Positions 36,114 to 46,260 of a stretch of DNA of 52,538 nt are shown piece by piece. The notes below the pieces were generated by a model. That model was not told the DNA's origin. It ran no database searches and saw only the letters and a list, made by a program, of their open reading frames with translations. Origin of the DNA: Variovorax boronicumulans NBRC 103145 (GTDB taxonomy: Bacteria > Pseudomonadota > Gammaproteobacteria > Burkholderiales > Burkholderiaceae_C); assembly GCF_001591345.1 (NCBI RefSeq), contig NZ_BCUS01000038.1, positions 1-52,538 on the forward strand. Reading direction: 5' to 3'. Numbering within the stretch: the stretch's first letter is position 1; the number at the start of each line of letters is the position of its first letter. Made by a program: the position numbers and the translations under genes.

Positions 36114-36518
36114 ATGGCTAAAGCACCTGCAAACAACGCCGCACAGCGCGTTCGCAAGAAGGTTCGCAAGAACGTTGCGGACGGTATCGCCCACGTGCAT
36201 GCCTCGTTCAACAACACCATCATCACGATCACCGATCGCCAGGGCAACGCCTTGTCGTGGGCTTCGTCGGGTGGCCAGGGCTTCAAGGGCTCGCGCAAGT
36301 CGACCCCGTTCGCTGCGCAGGTCGCTTCCGAAGTGGCCGGCCGTGCTGCTGTCGAACAAGGTATCAAGAACCTCGACGTCGAGATCAAGGGCCCCGGTCC
36401 TGGTCGCGAGTCGTCGGTGCGCGCACTGGCTGCGCTCGGCATCCGGATCAATTCCATTGCCGACGTGACGCCCGTTCCGCACAACGGCTGCCGTCCCCAG
36501 AAGCGTCGCCGCATCTGA
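36114..36518 (+). CDS. rpsK: 30S ribosomal protein S11
   Basis: The 134-residue protein has [21 protein letters not shown] and the C-terminal [20 protein letters not shown] signature of S11. It lies 12 bp after rpsM. A 130-bp spacer with a strong hairpin separates it from rpsD, an unusual interruption in an otherwise compact block. Confidence 0.97.
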   Translation: MAKAPANNAAQRVRKKVRKNVADGIAHVHASFNNTIITITDRQGNALSWASSGGQGFKGSRKSTPFAAQVASEVAGRAAVEQGIKNLDVEIKGPGPGRESSVRALAALGIRINSIADVTPVPHNGCRPQKRRRI

Positions 36519-36533
36519 TCGTCAGTCCGCAAG

Positions 36534-36571
36534 GCGCAGCCAGCTTTCGAGCGGCTGCGCATTTGTTTTTT
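36534..36571 (+). terminator. UUCG-loop hairpin terminator/attenuator between rpsK and rpsD
   Basis: GCGCAGCC (36534-36541) pairs with GGCTGCGC (36553-36560). Inside, GCT/AGC extends the stem to a TTCG tetraloop with one bulged A. The stem is followed by ATTTGTTTTTTC. A second small hairpin CCGCAG-gcaa-CTGCGG (36611-36626) lies in the rpsD leader. Since rpsD, rpoA and rplQ continue on the same strand, this is best read as an attenuator or the end of a shorter rpsM-rpsK transcript. Confidence 0.72.
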
Positions 36572-36648
36572 CACTAAGCCCACCGCCATCGGCACATCCG
36601 CCGACGGCTCCCGCAGGCAACTGCGGCAGATGACACCAAGGAAATACC

Positions 36649-37272
<624 letters not shown>

Positions 37273-37281
37273 TTTTCTCTA

Positions 37282-37309
37282 CCCGCCTGCGCGTCTTTGC
37301 GCCGGCGGG
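37282..37309 (+). promoter_or_regulatory. Hairpin in the rpsD-rpoA spacer
   Basis: CCCGCC-t-GCGC (37282-37292) pairs with GCGC-c-GGCGGG (37299-37309) around a six-base loop, ten pairs with one mismatch. There is no clean T-tract, so it is more likely an mRNA processing, pausing or regulatory structure than a terminator. The remaining spacer includes a further short inverted repeat CCGCA/TGCGG before rpoA. Confidence 0.4.
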
Positions 37310-37414
37310 AGATTGATATTGTTGTTCACGTTCCTGCTCCGCACTCTGTTGCGGATCAGGCGCTTCACCAGCCTTACCGGTGTAACGAGCCGGGGGTATT
37401 GAGAGGAAGTCTGC

Positions 37415-38404
37415 ATGCAAACCACCCTGCTGAAACCCAAGACCATCCAGGTCGAGCAACTTGCCGCCAACAAGGCCAAGGTCACGCTCGAGCCTTTCGA
37501 GCGCGGCTACGGCCACACGCTCGGCAACGCGCTGCGTCGCGTTCTGCTGTCGTCCATGGTCGGCTACTCGGCCACCGAAGTCACGATCGCTGGCGTTCTG
37601 CATGAGTACTCGTCGATCGACGGCGTGCAGGAAGATGTCGTCAACATCCTGCTGAATCTCAAGGGCGTGGTGTTCAAGCTCCACAACCGCGACGAAGTCA
37701 CGCTGAGCCTGCGCAAGGACGGCGAAGGCCCGGTCCTCGCATCGGACATCCAGACCCCGCACGACGTCGAGATCATCAATCCCGACCACGTGATCGCGCA
37801 CCTGTCGCAAGGCGGCAAGCTCGACATGCAGATCAAGGTCGAAAAGGGTCGCGGCTATGTGCCCGGCACGATGCGTCGCTACGCCGACGAGCCGACCAAG
37901 TCGATCGGCCGCATCGTCCTCGACGCGTCGTTCTCGCCCGTCAAGCGCGTGAGCTACACCGTCGAAAGCGCCCGCGTCGAACAGCGTACCGACCTGGACA
38001 AGCTGCTGGTCGAGATCGAGACCAACGGTGCGATCAGCGCCGAAGATGCCGTTCGCGCATCGGCTAAAATCCTAGTTGAACAGCTCGCCGTGTTCGCGCA
38101 GCTCGAAGGCGGCGAACTCGCTGCATTCGATGCACCCGCACCGCGCAGCGCCCAGCAGTTCGATCCGATCCTGCTGCGCCCTGTCGACGAACTCGAACTG
38201 ACGGTGCGTTCGGCCAACTGCCTGAAGGCCGAAAACATCTACTACATCGGTGACCTGATCCAGCGCACCGAAAACGAGCTGCTCAAGACCCCGAACCTGG
38301 GTCGCAAGTCGCTCAACGAAATCAAGGAAGTCCTCGCTTCGCGCGGTCTCACCCTTGGCATGAAGCTCGAAAGCTGGCCGCCGGCTGGTCTCGACAAGCG
38401 TTGA
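37415..38404 (+). CDS. rpoA: RNA polymerase alpha subunit
   Basis: The 329-residue protein is full length. The N-terminal dimerisation domain carries [20 protein letters not shown] (about 26-45). The C-terminal DNA-contact domain (about 250-329) has [17 protein letters not shown] and [18 protein letters not shown]. It assembles the core enzyme and contacts UP elements and activators. Ribosome site AGAGGAAG precedes ATG 37415. Confidence 0.97.
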   Translation: MQTTLLKPKTIQVEQLAANKAKVTLEPFERGYGHTLGNALRRVLLSSMVGYSATEVTIAGVLHEYSSIDGVQEDVVNILLNLKGVVFKLHNRDEVTLSLRKDGEGPVLASDIQTPHDVEIINPDHVIAHLSQGGKLDMQIKVEKGRGYVPGTMRRYADEPTKSIGRIVLDASFSPVKRVSYTVESARVEQRTDLDKLLVEIETNGAISAEDAVRASAKILVEQLAVFAQLEGGELAAFDAPAPRSAQQFDPILLRPVDELELTVRSANCLKAENIYYIGDLIQRTENELLKTPNLGRKSLNEIKEVLASRGLTLGMKLESWPPAGLDKR

Positions 38405-38499
38405 TTTGAATTTTTGAGAAATCGGCCCCCTGAAAAGGGCCAGTGCACCGGACAGTACCTGACACGGCTGTCTGTTTTTATAAAGTAAAGGAAAGCACC

Positions 38500-38898
38500 A
38501 TGCGTCACGGACACGGACTCCGCAAACTCAACCGCACCAGCTCGCACCGCCTCGCGATGCTGCAGAACATGATGAATTCGCTCATCGAGCACGAAGTCAT
38601 CAAGACCACGGTCCCCAAGGCCAAGGAACTGCGCCGCGTCATCGAGCCGATGATCACCCTGGCCAAGAAGCCCACGCTCGCCAACAAGCGCCTGGCCTTC
38701 GACCGCCTGCGCAGCCGCGACAGCGTCGTCAAGCTCTTCGGCGAACTCGGCCCGCGTTTCGCCGCGCGTCCGGGCGGCTACACCCGCATCCTGAAGATGG
38801 GTTTCCGCGTGGGCGACAACGCGCCGATGGCGCTCGTCGAACTGGTCGACCGTGCTGAAATTAAAGATGCTGGCGCTGAGCAAAACGCCGCTGAATAA
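38500..38898 (+). CDS. rplQ: 50S ribosomal protein L17
   Basis: The 132-residue protein starts [20 protein letters not shown] and has the L17 block [20 protein letters not shown] and [21 protein letters not shown]. It is the last protein gene of the block. The 95-bp leader after rpoA contains a short GC hairpin (38424-38441). AAAGGAAAG precedes the ATG. Confidence 0.97.
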   Translation: MRHGHGLRKLNRTSSHRLAMLQNMMNSLIEHEVIKTTVPKAKELRRVIEPMITLAKKPTLANKRLAFDRLRSRDSVVKLFGELGPRFAARPGGYTRILKMGFRVGDNAPMALVELVDRAEIKDAGAEQNAAE

Positions 38899-38900
38899 GC

Positions 38901-38906
38901 TATAAT
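38901..38906 (+). promoter_or_regulatory. Consensus -10 box ahead of tRNA-fMet
   Basis: A perfect TATAAT begins two bases after the rplQ stop and 16 bp before the first tRNA base. No good -35 is visible at 16-18 bp upstream (GAGCAA or TGAGCA), so the promoter may be weak or activator-dependent. It could serve the tRNA independently of the ribosomal operon. Confidence 0.5.
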
Positions 38907-38916
38907 TTATACTTGC

Positions 38917-38993
<77 letters not shown>

Positions 38994-38997
38994 ATTT

Positions 38998-39030
38998 AAA
39001 AGGCCCTTTGAGAAATCAAAGGGCCTTTTT
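38998..39030 (+). terminator. Strong rho-independent terminator after tRNA-fMet
   Basis: AAAAGGCCCTTTGA (38998-39011) pairs perfectly with TCAAAGGGCCTTTT (39016-39029) around a GAAA tetraloop, ending in a T-run. The A-rich start of the stem makes it effective in both directions. It ends the ribosomal/tRNA transcription unit. Confidence 0.93.
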
Positions 39031-39076
39031 CTTTGGCCGAATTCTTTTGGAAATTCCTGGTCGAAATTCGACACAA

Positions 39077-39103
39077 AAAAAGCCCTCGCGAAGAGGGCTT
39101 TTC
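39077..39103 (-). terminator. Rho-independent terminator for the leftward CoA-pathway operon
   Basis: On the - strand the hairpin GAGGGC/GCCCTC (stem 39082-39087 and 39093-39098, loop of five) extends with A/T pairs and ends in a run of seven T. It lies about 95 bp beyond the RidA-family stop. Back to back with the terminator at 38998, it separates the two convergent units. The 94 bp up to 39197 hold nothing else recognisable. Confidence 0.78.
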
Positions 39104-39197
39104 TGTTTCTGGACCGACCCCACAAAGAGGCCGGTCTCGAGAACGTGCGCCGCAGCGGCGATCGAAGACTGCGCTCAAGCGCAGCCCAAGATCAGGG

Positions 39198-39596
39198 TCA
39201 GTCCGGAATGACCGCCGTCACCTCGATCTCCACCTTCGCGCGATGCTCCACCAGCGCCGCCACCTGCACGCAGGTCATGGCCGGGAAGTTGCGGCCCAGC
39301 GCGTCGCGGTAGACCGGGCCGAGCTCGGACAGGCGGCGGCTGTACTCGTCGCGGTCCGTCACGTACCAGGTCATGCGCACCATGTGCTCGGGGCCGGCCC
39401 CGGCTTCGCGCAGCACCTCGGCGATGTTGCGCAGCGCCTGGCCGCACTGGTCGATGAAGTCGTCGGATTCGAACTGCTGCTGGGCATTCCAGCCGATCTG
39501 GCCGCCGACGAACACCTGGGTGCCGCGCGCCGCGATGCCGTTTGCATAGCCCTTCGGGGGCAGCCAGCCCGGAGGCTGAATGAGTTTGTTCGTCAT
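39198..39596 (-). CDS. RidA/YjgF-family protein, probable enamine/imine deaminase of the aryl-CoA pathway
   Basis: The 132-residue protein is a Rid-family member: VFVGGQIGWNAQQQFESDDF near residue 30, QALRNIAEVLREAGAG near 55, VRMTWYVTDRDEYSRRL near 75, and a C-terminal PAMTCVQVAALVEHRAKVEIEVTAV. RidA proteins hydrolyse reactive enamine/imine intermediates. In this operon it could release ammonia from the dearomatised amino-ketone CoA ester. The start ATG 39596 overlaps the ligase stop (ATGA); the frame upstream is inside the ligase gene. Confidence 0.85.
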   Translation of the reverse strand: MTNKLIQPPGWLPPKGYANGIAARGTQVFVGGQIGWNAQQQFESDDFIDQCGQALRNIAEVLREAGAGPEHMVRMTWYVTDRDEYSRRLSELGPVYRDALGRNFPAMTCVQVAALVEHRAKVEIEVTAVIPD

Positions 39597-41221
39597 GATG
39601 GTGTGTTGCTGTTGAGTTGTCTCAATTTGAAGCGCTGGAGTTTGCCGGTTTCGGTGCGCGGCAGCGCCGTCACGAACTCGATCTCCCGCGGGTACTTGAA
39701 GGGGGCGATGGTGGCTTTCACGTGGTCCTGGAGGGCCTTCACCATCGCTGCGTCGCCGGTGTTGCCGGGCTTGAGCACGCAGAAGGCCTTCACGATCATG
39801 CCGCGGTCGGTGTCGGGCTTGCCGATCACGCCGCACTCGGCCACCGCCAGGTGCTTGAGCAGCGCATCTTCCACCTCCGGGCCGCCGACGTTGTAGCCGG
39901 CCGTGATGATCATGTCGTCCGCACGCGCCTGATAGAAGAAGTAGCCGTCGTCATCCTGCACGAAGGAGTCGCCGGGGTAGTTCCAGCCGTTCTTCACGTA
40001 GTCGGCCTGGCGCGGATCGTCGAGGTAGCGGCAGCCGACCGGGCCTTGCAGCGCCAGCTTGCCGACCGTGCCGCGCGGCACTTCGTTGCCCTGGTCGTCG
40101 ACCACCTTGGCCGTGAAACCCGGCACCGCCTTGCCGACGGCGCCGCGGCGCACCTCGTCGCCGGCGGCCGAGATGTAGATGTGGAACACCTCGGTGCCGC
40201 CGATGCCGTCGAGCATCTCGATGCCGGTGGTCTCTTTCCAGAGCTGGCGCGTGGCGTCGGGAAGCGCCTCGCCTGCGCTCACGCAGATGCGCAGGCTCGG
40301 CGCCCCGTGCTGCCGGACAAAGGGCGCCATCTGGCGATAGAAGGTGGGCGCGGTGTAGCAGATGGTCGCGCCGACCTCGTTGATGAGCTTCACGAGCGCT
40401 TCGGGCGAGAAAGCGCCCTCGGGAAAGTACACCGAAGCCCCGGCCCACATCGGGAAGACCAGCAGCCCGCCGAGCCCGAAGGTGAAGGCCAGCGGCGGCG
40501 TGCCGACCACGATGTCGTCGCTGCGCGCGCGCAGCACGTGGCGCGGCCAGGTCTGGCACATGGCGACCACGTCGCGGTGCGTGGTGACGGGCGCCTTGGG
40601 CTTGCCCGTGGTGCCCGAGGTGAAGGCGAGCAGCGCGATGTCGTCGGCCGCCGTGGGGCAGGCGGGGAACACGCCGCTCTTGCCGGCCGCGCGTGCCGAC
40701 AGCGAATCGGGTGCGTCCGGCTGGTTGAAGGCAATCACCGTCACGAGCACCGGGTGCACCTGCTGCGCGGCCACCAGCTCCTCGAGCAGGCGGCCCTCGC
40801 ACAGCGCGGCCACGGGCTGCGCCTTCTCGATGATCTCGCCCAGCTCCTTGGCGCGCAGCAGCGGCATGGTCGCCACAGCGATCAGCCCGGCCTTGACCAC
40901 GGCGAGCCACGAGAGCGCCATCCACACCGAGTTGCCGCCGCGCAGCAGCACGCGGTTGCCGGGCACGAGCCCGAGATCCTCGACCAGCACCTGGGCGATG
41001 CGGTTCACCTCGACGCCCGCCTGGGCGTAGGTGAGCACGCCGGCGGGCGAACGCAGCATCGGCCGGTCGCCGAAGCCCTTGGCGACCGCCTTGTCCAGCA
41101 GCTCCTCGACCAGGTTCAGCTGGTCGGGGAACTGCAGCTCGGGCAGGTCGTAGCGAAAGACCGGCAACTGCGCGGCAGGCGGCAGGCGGTCATGAACGAA
41201 GCGATCGACTTGGGCAGACAC
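39593..41221 (-). CDS. Aryl-CoA ligase, probable 2-aminobenzoate-CoA ligase
   Basis: The 542-residue AMP-forming ligase has the phosphate loop TSGTTGKPKAPVTTHRDV (about residues 200-217), PPLAFTFGLGGLLVFPMWAGA and the C-terminal YQARADDMIITAGYNVGGPEVE hinge with LPRTETGKLQRFKLR containing the catalytic Lys. It resembles benzoate and 2-aminobenzoate CoA ligases; the downstream fused monooxygenase favours an ortho-substituted substrate such as 2-aminobenzoate or salicylate. It starts at GTG 41221, four bases after the acyl-CoA dehydrogenase stop. Confidence 0.85.
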   Translation of the reverse strand: MSAQVDRFVHDRLPPAAQLPVFRYDLPELQFPDQLNLVEELLDKAVAKGFGDRPMLRSPAGVLTYAQAGVEVNRIAQVLVEDLGLVPGNRVLLRGGNSVWMALSWLAVVKAGLIAVATMPLLRAKELGEIIEKAQPVAALCEGRLLEELVAAQQVHPVLVTVIAFNQPDAPDSLSARAAGKSGVFPACPTAADDIALLAFTSGTTGKPKAPVTTHRDVVAMCQTWPRHVLRARSDDIVVGTPPLAFTFGLGGLLVFPMWAGASVYFPEGAFSPEALVKLINEVGATICYTAPTFYRQMAPFVRQHGAPSLRICVSAGEALPDATRQLWKETTGIEMLDGIGGTEVFHIYISAAGDEVRRGAVGKAVPGFTAKVVDDQGNEVPRGTVGKLALQGPVGCRYLDDPRQADYVKNGWNYPGDSFVQDDDGYFFYQARADDMIITAGYNVGGPEVEDALLKHLAVAECGVIGKPDTDRGMIVKAFCVLKPGNTGDAAMVKALQDHVKATIAPFKYPREIEFVTALPRTETGKLQRFKLRQLNSNTPS

Positions 41222-41225
41222 GATT

Positions 41226-42425
41226 TCACCCCCGCAAAACGGATTTGCCGATGATCAGTTGCTGGACTTCCGTCGCGCCTTCGTAAATGCGCAGCGAGCG
41301 GATGTCCCGGTACAGGCTTTCGATCTTGGTGCCGACCTTCACGCCGAGGCCGCCATGCATCTGCAGCGCCATGTCGATCACGCGGCTCGCGTTCTCGGTG
41401 GCGCACATCTTGGCCATGGCCGCAGCCGCCGACACGTCGCCGACCGCCGGCGCACCACGGCGCTCGGCGTCGTCGCGCATCCACGCGGCGCGATAGGTCA
41501 GCAGCGCGGCGCTGTCGATCAGCGCGGCCATCTCGCCGAGCTTGGCCTGCGTGAGCTGGAAGTCGGCCAGCGTCTGGCCGAACATGCGGCGGCCCTTGGC
41601 GTGCGCGATGGCTTCGGCGAGTGCGCGGCGACCCATGCCGAGCGCGGCGGCAGCCACCGACGCGCGGAAGATGTCGAGCGTGCGCATCGCGAGCTTGAAG
41701 CCGCCGTTCAGCGTGCCCAGCTGCGCCGTGCGCGGCACGATGCAGTTGTCGAAGCGCAGGGTGGCCAGCGGGTGCGGCGCCATCACGTCGATGTGGGCCG
41801 AGGTGTCGAGCCCCGGCGTCGTCGCGTCGACGATGAACACCGTGATGCCGCGCGTGCCGGCCGTGGGATCGGTCTTGGCGAACACGCAGTAGAAGTCGGC
41901 GATGCCGCCGTTGCTGATCCAGGTCTTCTCGCCGTTCAGGCGCCAGCCGTCGGCGGTGGGCTCGGCGCGCATCGCCATCGCTGCGACGTCGGAGCCGGCC
42001 TCGGGTTCGCTGAGTGCGAAGGCCGCGATCTTCGCGCCCTTGCCGACCGCCGTGAGGTACTGCGACTGCTGCTCGAGCGTGCCGTCCAGCGTGATCGCGC
42101 CGCTGCCCAGGCCCTGCATCGCGAACGCGAAGTCGGCCAGTGGCGAGTGGTAGCCGAGCGTTTCGCGCAGCAGCACGAGCGCGCGCGAATCGAGGCGCTC
42201 GAGCGCGCCGCCGGCACTGCCCGGCACCGCATAGCGCAGCCAGCCGGCGTCGCCGAGACGGCGCACCCATTCGCGGCAGGCTGCGCGGTCGTCGCGCTCA
42301 TCGATCTCCTGGGCGGCGCACCAGGGCAGCAGGTCGTTGGCGAGCGCGCGGTGCGCGTCGTCGAAGAAAGGCAGCGCGAGGTGCGCGGTCGACGGTGGGG
42401 CGGGGATCTTGGTCATCATGCGCAT
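41226..42425 (-). CDS. Acyl-CoA dehydrogenase of the aryl-CoA pathway
   Basis: The 399-residue protein has acyl-CoA dehydrogenase hallmarks: FALSEPEAGSDVAAMAMRA (FAD and substrate loop), WRLNGEKTWISNGGIADFY, and a C-terminal LQMHGGLGVKVGTKIESLYRDIRSLRIYEGATEVQ with the DxR...YEG pattern. It probably acts in the beta-oxidation-like steps after ring reduction. Start ATG 42425 shares one base with the upstream hydratase stop (TGATG); ATG 42419 and 42416 are alternatives. Confidence 0.88.
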   Translation of the reverse strand: MRMMTKIPAPPSTAHLALPFFDDAHRALANDLLPWCAAQEIDERDDRAACREWVRRLGDAGWLRYAVPGSAGGALERLDSRALVLLRETLGYHSPLADFAFAMQGLGSGAITLDGTLEQQSQYLTAVGKGAKIAAFALSEPEAGSDVAAMAMRAEPTADGWRLNGEKTWISNGGIADFYCVFAKTDPTAGTRGITVFIVDATTPGLDTSAHIDVMAPHPLATLRFDNCIVPRTAQLGTLNGGFKLAMRTLDIFRASVAAAALGMGRRALAEAIAHAKGRRMFGQTLADFQLTQAKLGEMAALIDSAALLTYRAAWMRDDAERRGAPAVGDVSAAAAMAKMCATENASRVIDMALQMHGGLGVKVGTKIESLYRDIRSLRIYEGATEVQQLIIGKSVLRG

Positions 42426-43279
42426 CAGTCTCCGCCGAACACCGGCTTGCGCTTGGCCGCGAAGGCCTCGTAGGCGCGCTTGAAGTCTTCGGTCTGCATG
42501 CAGATCGCCTGCGCCTGCGCTTCGGCCTCGATGGCCTGGTCGATGGTCATCGACCACTCTTGCGCGAGCATCGTCTTGGTCATGCCGTGCGCGAAGCTCG
42601 GGCCCTCGGCCAGGTCGCGCGCCACCTTGGTGGCTGCGTCGAGCAGCGAGGCGCTGTCGTGCAGTGCGTTGAAGAAGCCCCAGGCCTGACCTTCGTCGGC
42701 GGTCATGGCGCGGCCGGTGAACAGCAGCTCCGAGGCGCGGCCCTGGCCGATCACGCGCGGCAGCAGCGCGCAGGCGCCCATGTCGGCCCCGGCCAGACCC
42801 ACGCGGGTGAAGAGGAAGGCGGTGCGCGTGGCGGGCGTGCCGTAGCGCAGGTCGCAGGCCAGCGCGATCATCGCGCCGGCGCCGGCGCACACGCCGTCGA
42901 TCGCGCCGACGATCGGCTGCGGGCAGTTGCGGATGGCCTTCACGAGGTCGCCCGTCATGCGCGTGAACTCGAGCAGCTCGGGCATGCGCATGCCGGTCAG
43001 CGGGCCGATGATTTCATGCACGTCGCCGCCCGAGCAGAAGTTGCCGCCGGCGCCGGTGACGACGATCACCTTCACGTCGGTTGCGTAGGTCAGCGCGCGG
43101 AACAGGTCGCGCAGCTCGGCGTACGAGTCGAAGGTCAGCGGGTTCTTGCGCTCGGGGCGGTTCAGCGTGATGGTGCCCACGCCGGCTTCGTAGCGCCAGG
43201 CAAAGTGCTCGGCCTTGTAGTCGGCCTTGGGTTCGAATTGCGCGCGCATGGGATTGCTTGCGCCGATGTAGTGCTTCAT
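42425..43279 (-). CDS. Enoyl-CoA hydratase/isomerase family protein
   Basis: The 284-residue crotonase-fold protein has [18 protein letters not shown], the oxyanion-hole strand [16 protein letters not shown] (about residues 75-90) and [28 protein letters not shown]. It should hydrate or hydrolytically open a cyclohexene-carbonyl-CoA intermediate in the same pathway. The start at 43279 overlaps the MarR stop by four bases (ATGA). Confidence 0.9.
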   Translation of the reverse strand: MKHYIGASNPMRAQFEPKADYKAEHFAWRYEAGVGTITLNRPERKNPLTFDSYAELRDLFRALTYATDVKVIVVTGAGGNFCSGGDVHEIIGPLTGMRMPELLEFTRMTGDLVKAIRNCPQPIVGAIDGVCAGAGAMIALACDLRYGTPATRTAFLFTRVGLAGADMGACALLPRVIGQGRASELLFTGRAMTADEGQAWGFFNALHDSASLLDAATKVARDLAEGPSFAHGMTKTMLAQEWSMTIDQAIEAEAQAQAICMQTEDFKRAYEAFAAKRKPVFGGD

Positions 43280-43755
43280 GCGGTCTCCGCCAATTGGCTG
43301 CTGTGGGAATGTTGCTTGACCTTGCCGAGCAGCTTGTGAAGCTGCGCGATCTCCTTGGGGTTGAGGCTCGAAAAAGCCTCGACGATCCAGTCTTCGTGCT
43401 GCTGCGCCATCTCGTTGAAGAGCTTGCGTCCGCGCGGCGTGAGGCGCACGCGCCAGGCGCGGCGGTCGCCCTCGACGTTGATGCGCTCCACCAGCCCTTC
43501 GGTCACGAGCTGGTCGGTGATGCCGGTGACGTTGCCGCCCGTGACCATCATGCGGCGCGAGAGCTCGTTCATCTTCAGGCCGTCGGGCGAGCGCTCGAGT
43601 TGCGACATGAGATCGAAGCGCGGCAGCGTGGTGGCGAACTGCGCGCGCAGGCCGTTGCGCACCTGCTTTTCCACCAGCTGCGTGCAGGTGAGCAGGCGCA
43701 GCCAGAGGCGCAGCGCCTCGGGGTGCTCGCTGTGGGCGCGTGCTTCGAGGTCCAT
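43276..43755 (-). CDS. MarR-family regulator of the aryl-CoA operon
   Basis: The 159-residue winged-helix protein has [42 protein letters not shown] and the wing [23 protein letters not shown], typical of MarR. Such regulators in aromatic CoA pathways are repressors released by the aryl-CoA ester. It is encoded inside the operon it probably controls, one base after the monooxygenase stop, and an 8-bp inverted repeat over the operon promoter is its likely site. Confidence 0.88.
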   Translation of the reverse strand: MDLEARAHSEHPEALRLWLRLLTCTQLVEKQVRNGLRAQFATTLPRFDLMSQLERSPDGLKMNELSRRMMVTGGNVTGITDQLVTEGLVERINVEGDRRAWRVRLTPRGRKLFNEMAQQHEDWIVEAFSSLNPKEIAQLHKLLGKVKQHSHSSQLAETA

Positions 43756-43756
43756 G

Positions 43757-46141
43757 TCAGTGCGTCTCTTCGGCGTCGGCCGCACGGCCGGCGGCAGCGG
43801 TGGCCGCGGCGATCTGCTGCTGCTTGGCGATCTCGCGGTACATCTGGTCGCGGCCGCTCAGGTACTGCTTGGGCCAGTCGACGTCGCGGCTTTGCAGCTT
43901 GGCGGCTTCGTGCAGCGTCCAGGCCGGGTCGGCCAGGTGCGGGCGCGCCACAGCGCACAGGTCGGCGCGGCCGGCCGCGATGATGCTGTTGGCCTGGTCG
44001 GCGTCGGTGATGGCGCCCACCGCGATGGTCGAGATGCCGACCTCGTTGCGGATGCGGTCGGCGAACGGCGTCTGGTACATGCGGCCGTACACGGGCTTGG
44101 CGGCACGCGTGGTCTGGCCCGAGGACACGTCGATGAAGTCGGCGCCGGCCTCCTTGAAGAGGCGCGCGACCACCACGGCGTCGGCGTCGGTGTTGCCGCC
44201 GGGCGCCCAGTCGTGCGCCGAGATGCGCACGCTCATCGGCTTGTCGGCGGGCCACACGGCGCGCATCGCGCGGAACACTTCAAGCGGGTAGCGGCAGCGC
44301 GCCGCGATGTCGCCGCCGTACTCGTCGGTGCGCAGGTTGGTGAGCGGGCTGATGAAGGCCGACAGCAGGTAGCCGTGCGCGCAGTGCAGCTCGAGCCAGT
44401 CGAAGCCGCACTCGACCGCGCGGCGCGTGGAATCGACGAACTGGTCGCGCAGCGTGTCCATTTCGGCGCGCGTGATCGCGGCCGGCAGCTGGTTCTGTTC
44501 GCCGTAGGGCAGGGCGCTCGCGCCGAGCACGGGCCAGTTGCCGCTTTCGAGCGGCTCGTCGGTGCCTTCCCAGCCCACGCGGGTCGAGCCCTTGGGGCCG
44601 CTGTGGCCGAGCTGGATCGCGATCTTGGCGCTCGACTGCGTGTGCACGAAGTCGACGATGCGCTTGAACGCGGCCTGCTGCGTGTCGTTGTACAGACCCG
44701 TGCAGGCCGGCGTGATGCGGCCTTCGGGCGTCGGGCTCGTCATCTCGACGCACACCATCGCGGCGCCGCCGAGCGCGCGTGCGCCCAGGTGCACCAGCAG
44801 GAAATCTTGCGGCACGCCGTCGACCGCGCTGTAGGTCGCCATCGGCGAGACCACGATGCGGTTCTTGAGCTCGAGGCCGCGCACCTTCAGCGGCATCAGC
44901 ATCGGCGCCACGGCCTTGCCGCCCGCCAGCCACTGCTCGTAGCCGCCGAGCCATTGCGTGTCGCGCACGCGCAGGTTCTCGTGGCTGATGCGCTGCGAGC
45001 GCGTGAGCAGCGAGTAGGCGAACTGCTCGATCTCCATGCCCGTGTAGCGCGGCACGTTCTCGAACCATTCGGTGGAGTTGCGCGCGGCGTTCTGGATCTT
45101 CAGCACCTCGACGCTGCGACGCGCTTCATAGCCTTCGAGCACATGGTCGACGGTGCCGCCCTGCGCGAATTCGTTGGCCAGGTCGATCGCGTCTTCGAGC
45201 GCGAGCTTGGTGCCCGAGCCGATCGAGAAGTGCGCCGTGTGCGCGGCGTCGCCCATGAGCACGACGGGCACCGAGCGGCCGTCGACGTCGATGCGGTGCG
45301 TCCAGCGCTCGCACACCACGCGCGGAAAGCGGATCCAGTTGGCCGAGCCGCGCAGGTGCGTGGCGTTGCTGATGAGCGCGTGGCCGCCCAGGTACTTGGC
45401 GAACAGCTTCTCGCAGAAGGCGATGGCCTCGGGCTGCTCCATCTGGTCGAGGCCGTGGGCCTTCCACACGGCCTCGGGCGTCTCGACGATGAAGGTCGAG
45501 GTCTTGTCGTCGAACTGGTAGGCATGCGCCTGGAACCAGCCGTGCTCGGTCTGTTCGAAGGCGAAGGTGAAGGCGTCGAAGGTCTGGTGCGTGCCCAGCC
45601 ACACGAAGCGGCAGTTGCGCAGGTCGATGTCGGGCTTGAACACGTCGGCATAGCGCTGGCGGATGCGGCTGTTGAGGCCGTCGCTGGCAATGACGAGGTC
45701 GGCCTTGTACTGCGCGGCAATGGCCTGGTCGTCGGTGGCGTCGGTCTCGAACACCAGCTCCACGCCGAGTTCGAGGCAGCGTTCCTGCAGGATGTTCAAC
45801 AGGCGCTTGCGGCCGATGCCGCAGAAGCCGTGGCCGCCCGAGCGCACCTGGCGGTCCTTGAAGAAGACCTGGATGTCGTCCCAGTGGTGGAACTCGTTGC
45901 CGATGAGCGCGGCCGTGGGGCCGTCGGCTTCGCGCAGGTTACCCAGCGTCTGGTCGCTGAGCACCACGCCCCAGCCGAAGGTGTCGAAGGGGCGGTTGCG
46001 TTCGACCACGGTGATCTGCAGCGCCGGGTTGCGGGCCTTCATCAGCAGGGCGAAATACAGGCCGGCTGGACCCCCACCGATGCACAGGATGCGCTGGAGG
46101 TCCGAGGCGGGCGCGAGGCGGGGGGAGGTCAAGCTGTTCAT
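43757..46141 (-). CDS. Fused flavin monooxygenase / old yellow enzyme, 2-aminobenzoyl-CoA monooxygenase/reductase-type
   Basis: The 794-residue protein joins two flavoenzymes. Residues about 16-400 are an FAD monooxygenase ([63 protein letters not shown]). Residues about 415-770 are an old-yellow-enzyme reductase ([48 protein letters not shown]). This layout is that of 2-aminobenzoyl-CoA monooxygenase/reductase, also annotated as salicylyl-CoA 5-hydroxylase/oxidoreductase. It hydroxylates and then reduces the ring of the CoA ester. It heads the operon; the ATG at 46141 lies at or beside the predicted transcript start. Confidence 0.9.
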   Translation of the reverse strand: MNSLTSPRLAPASDLQRILCIGGGPAGLYFALLMKARNPALQITVVERNRPFDTFGWGVVLSDQTLGNLREADGPTAALIGNEFHHWDDIQVFFKDRQVRSGGHGFCGIGRKRLLNILQERCLELGVELVFETDATDDQAIAAQYKADLVIASDGLNSRIRQRYADVFKPDIDLRNCRFVWLGTHQTFDAFTFAFEQTEHGWFQAHAYQFDDKTSTFIVETPEAVWKAHGLDQMEQPEAIAFCEKLFAKYLGGHALISNATHLRGSANWIRFPRVVCERWTHRIDVDGRSVPVVLMGDAAHTAHFSIGSGTKLALEDAIDLANEFAQGGTVDHVLEGYEARRSVEVLKIQNAARNSTEWFENVPRYTGMEIEQFAYSLLTRSQRISHENLRVRDTQWLGGYEQWLAGGKAVAPMLMPLKVRGLELKNRIVVSPMATYSAVDGVPQDFLLVHLGARALGGAAMVCVEMTSPTPEGRITPACTGLYNDTQQAAFKRIVDFVHTQSSAKIAIQLGHSGPKGSTRVGWEGTDEPLESGNWPVLGASALPYGEQNQLPAAITRAEMDTLRDQFVDSTRRAVECGFDWLELHCAHGYLLSAFISPLTNLRTDEYGGDIAARCRYPLEVFRAMRAVWPADKPMSVRISAHDWAPGGNTDADAVVVARLFKEAGADFIDVSSGQTTRAAKPVYGRMYQTPFADRIRNEVGISTIAVGAITDADQANSIIAAGRADLCAVARPHLADPAWTLHEAAKLQSRDVDWPKQYLSGRDQMYREIAKQQQIAAATAAAGRAADAEETH

Positions 46142-46147
46142 GGTTGA

Positions 46148-46177
46148 ATAGTTTAGGCATAAACAATCTGTTGTCAA
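46148..46177 (-). promoter_or_regulatory. Promoter and palindromic operator of the aryl-CoA operon
   Basis: Read on the + strand, ATAGTTTA-ggca-TAAACAAT (46148-46167) is an inverted repeat matching at 7 of 8 positions per arm. On the - strand it follows a consensus TTGACA (46177 down to 46172), and TAAACT at 16 bp spacing (46155-46150) could be the -10, lying inside the repeat. A repressor here would block polymerase. The predicted start is about 2 nt before the ATG at 46141. Confidence 0.6.
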
Positions 46178-46260
46178 CGAGGGCTTCTCTGCAGAGGCTC
46201 CCGGCCCGCGCGGCTGCGCGATGTCATGCAAATCCTTGGAAAAATCAATACCATGGACGC

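Noticed and set aside
38455..38490. GACA-cggc-TGTC plus T-run before rplQ as a terminator
   Set aside because: The four-base stem is too weak and rplQ follows directly with a good ribosome site.
39617..41254. A 545-codon + strand frame over the aryl-CoA ligase
   Set aside because: It is a shadow of the ligase; the - strand protein has the full AMP-ligase motif set and overlaps its operon neighbours correctly.
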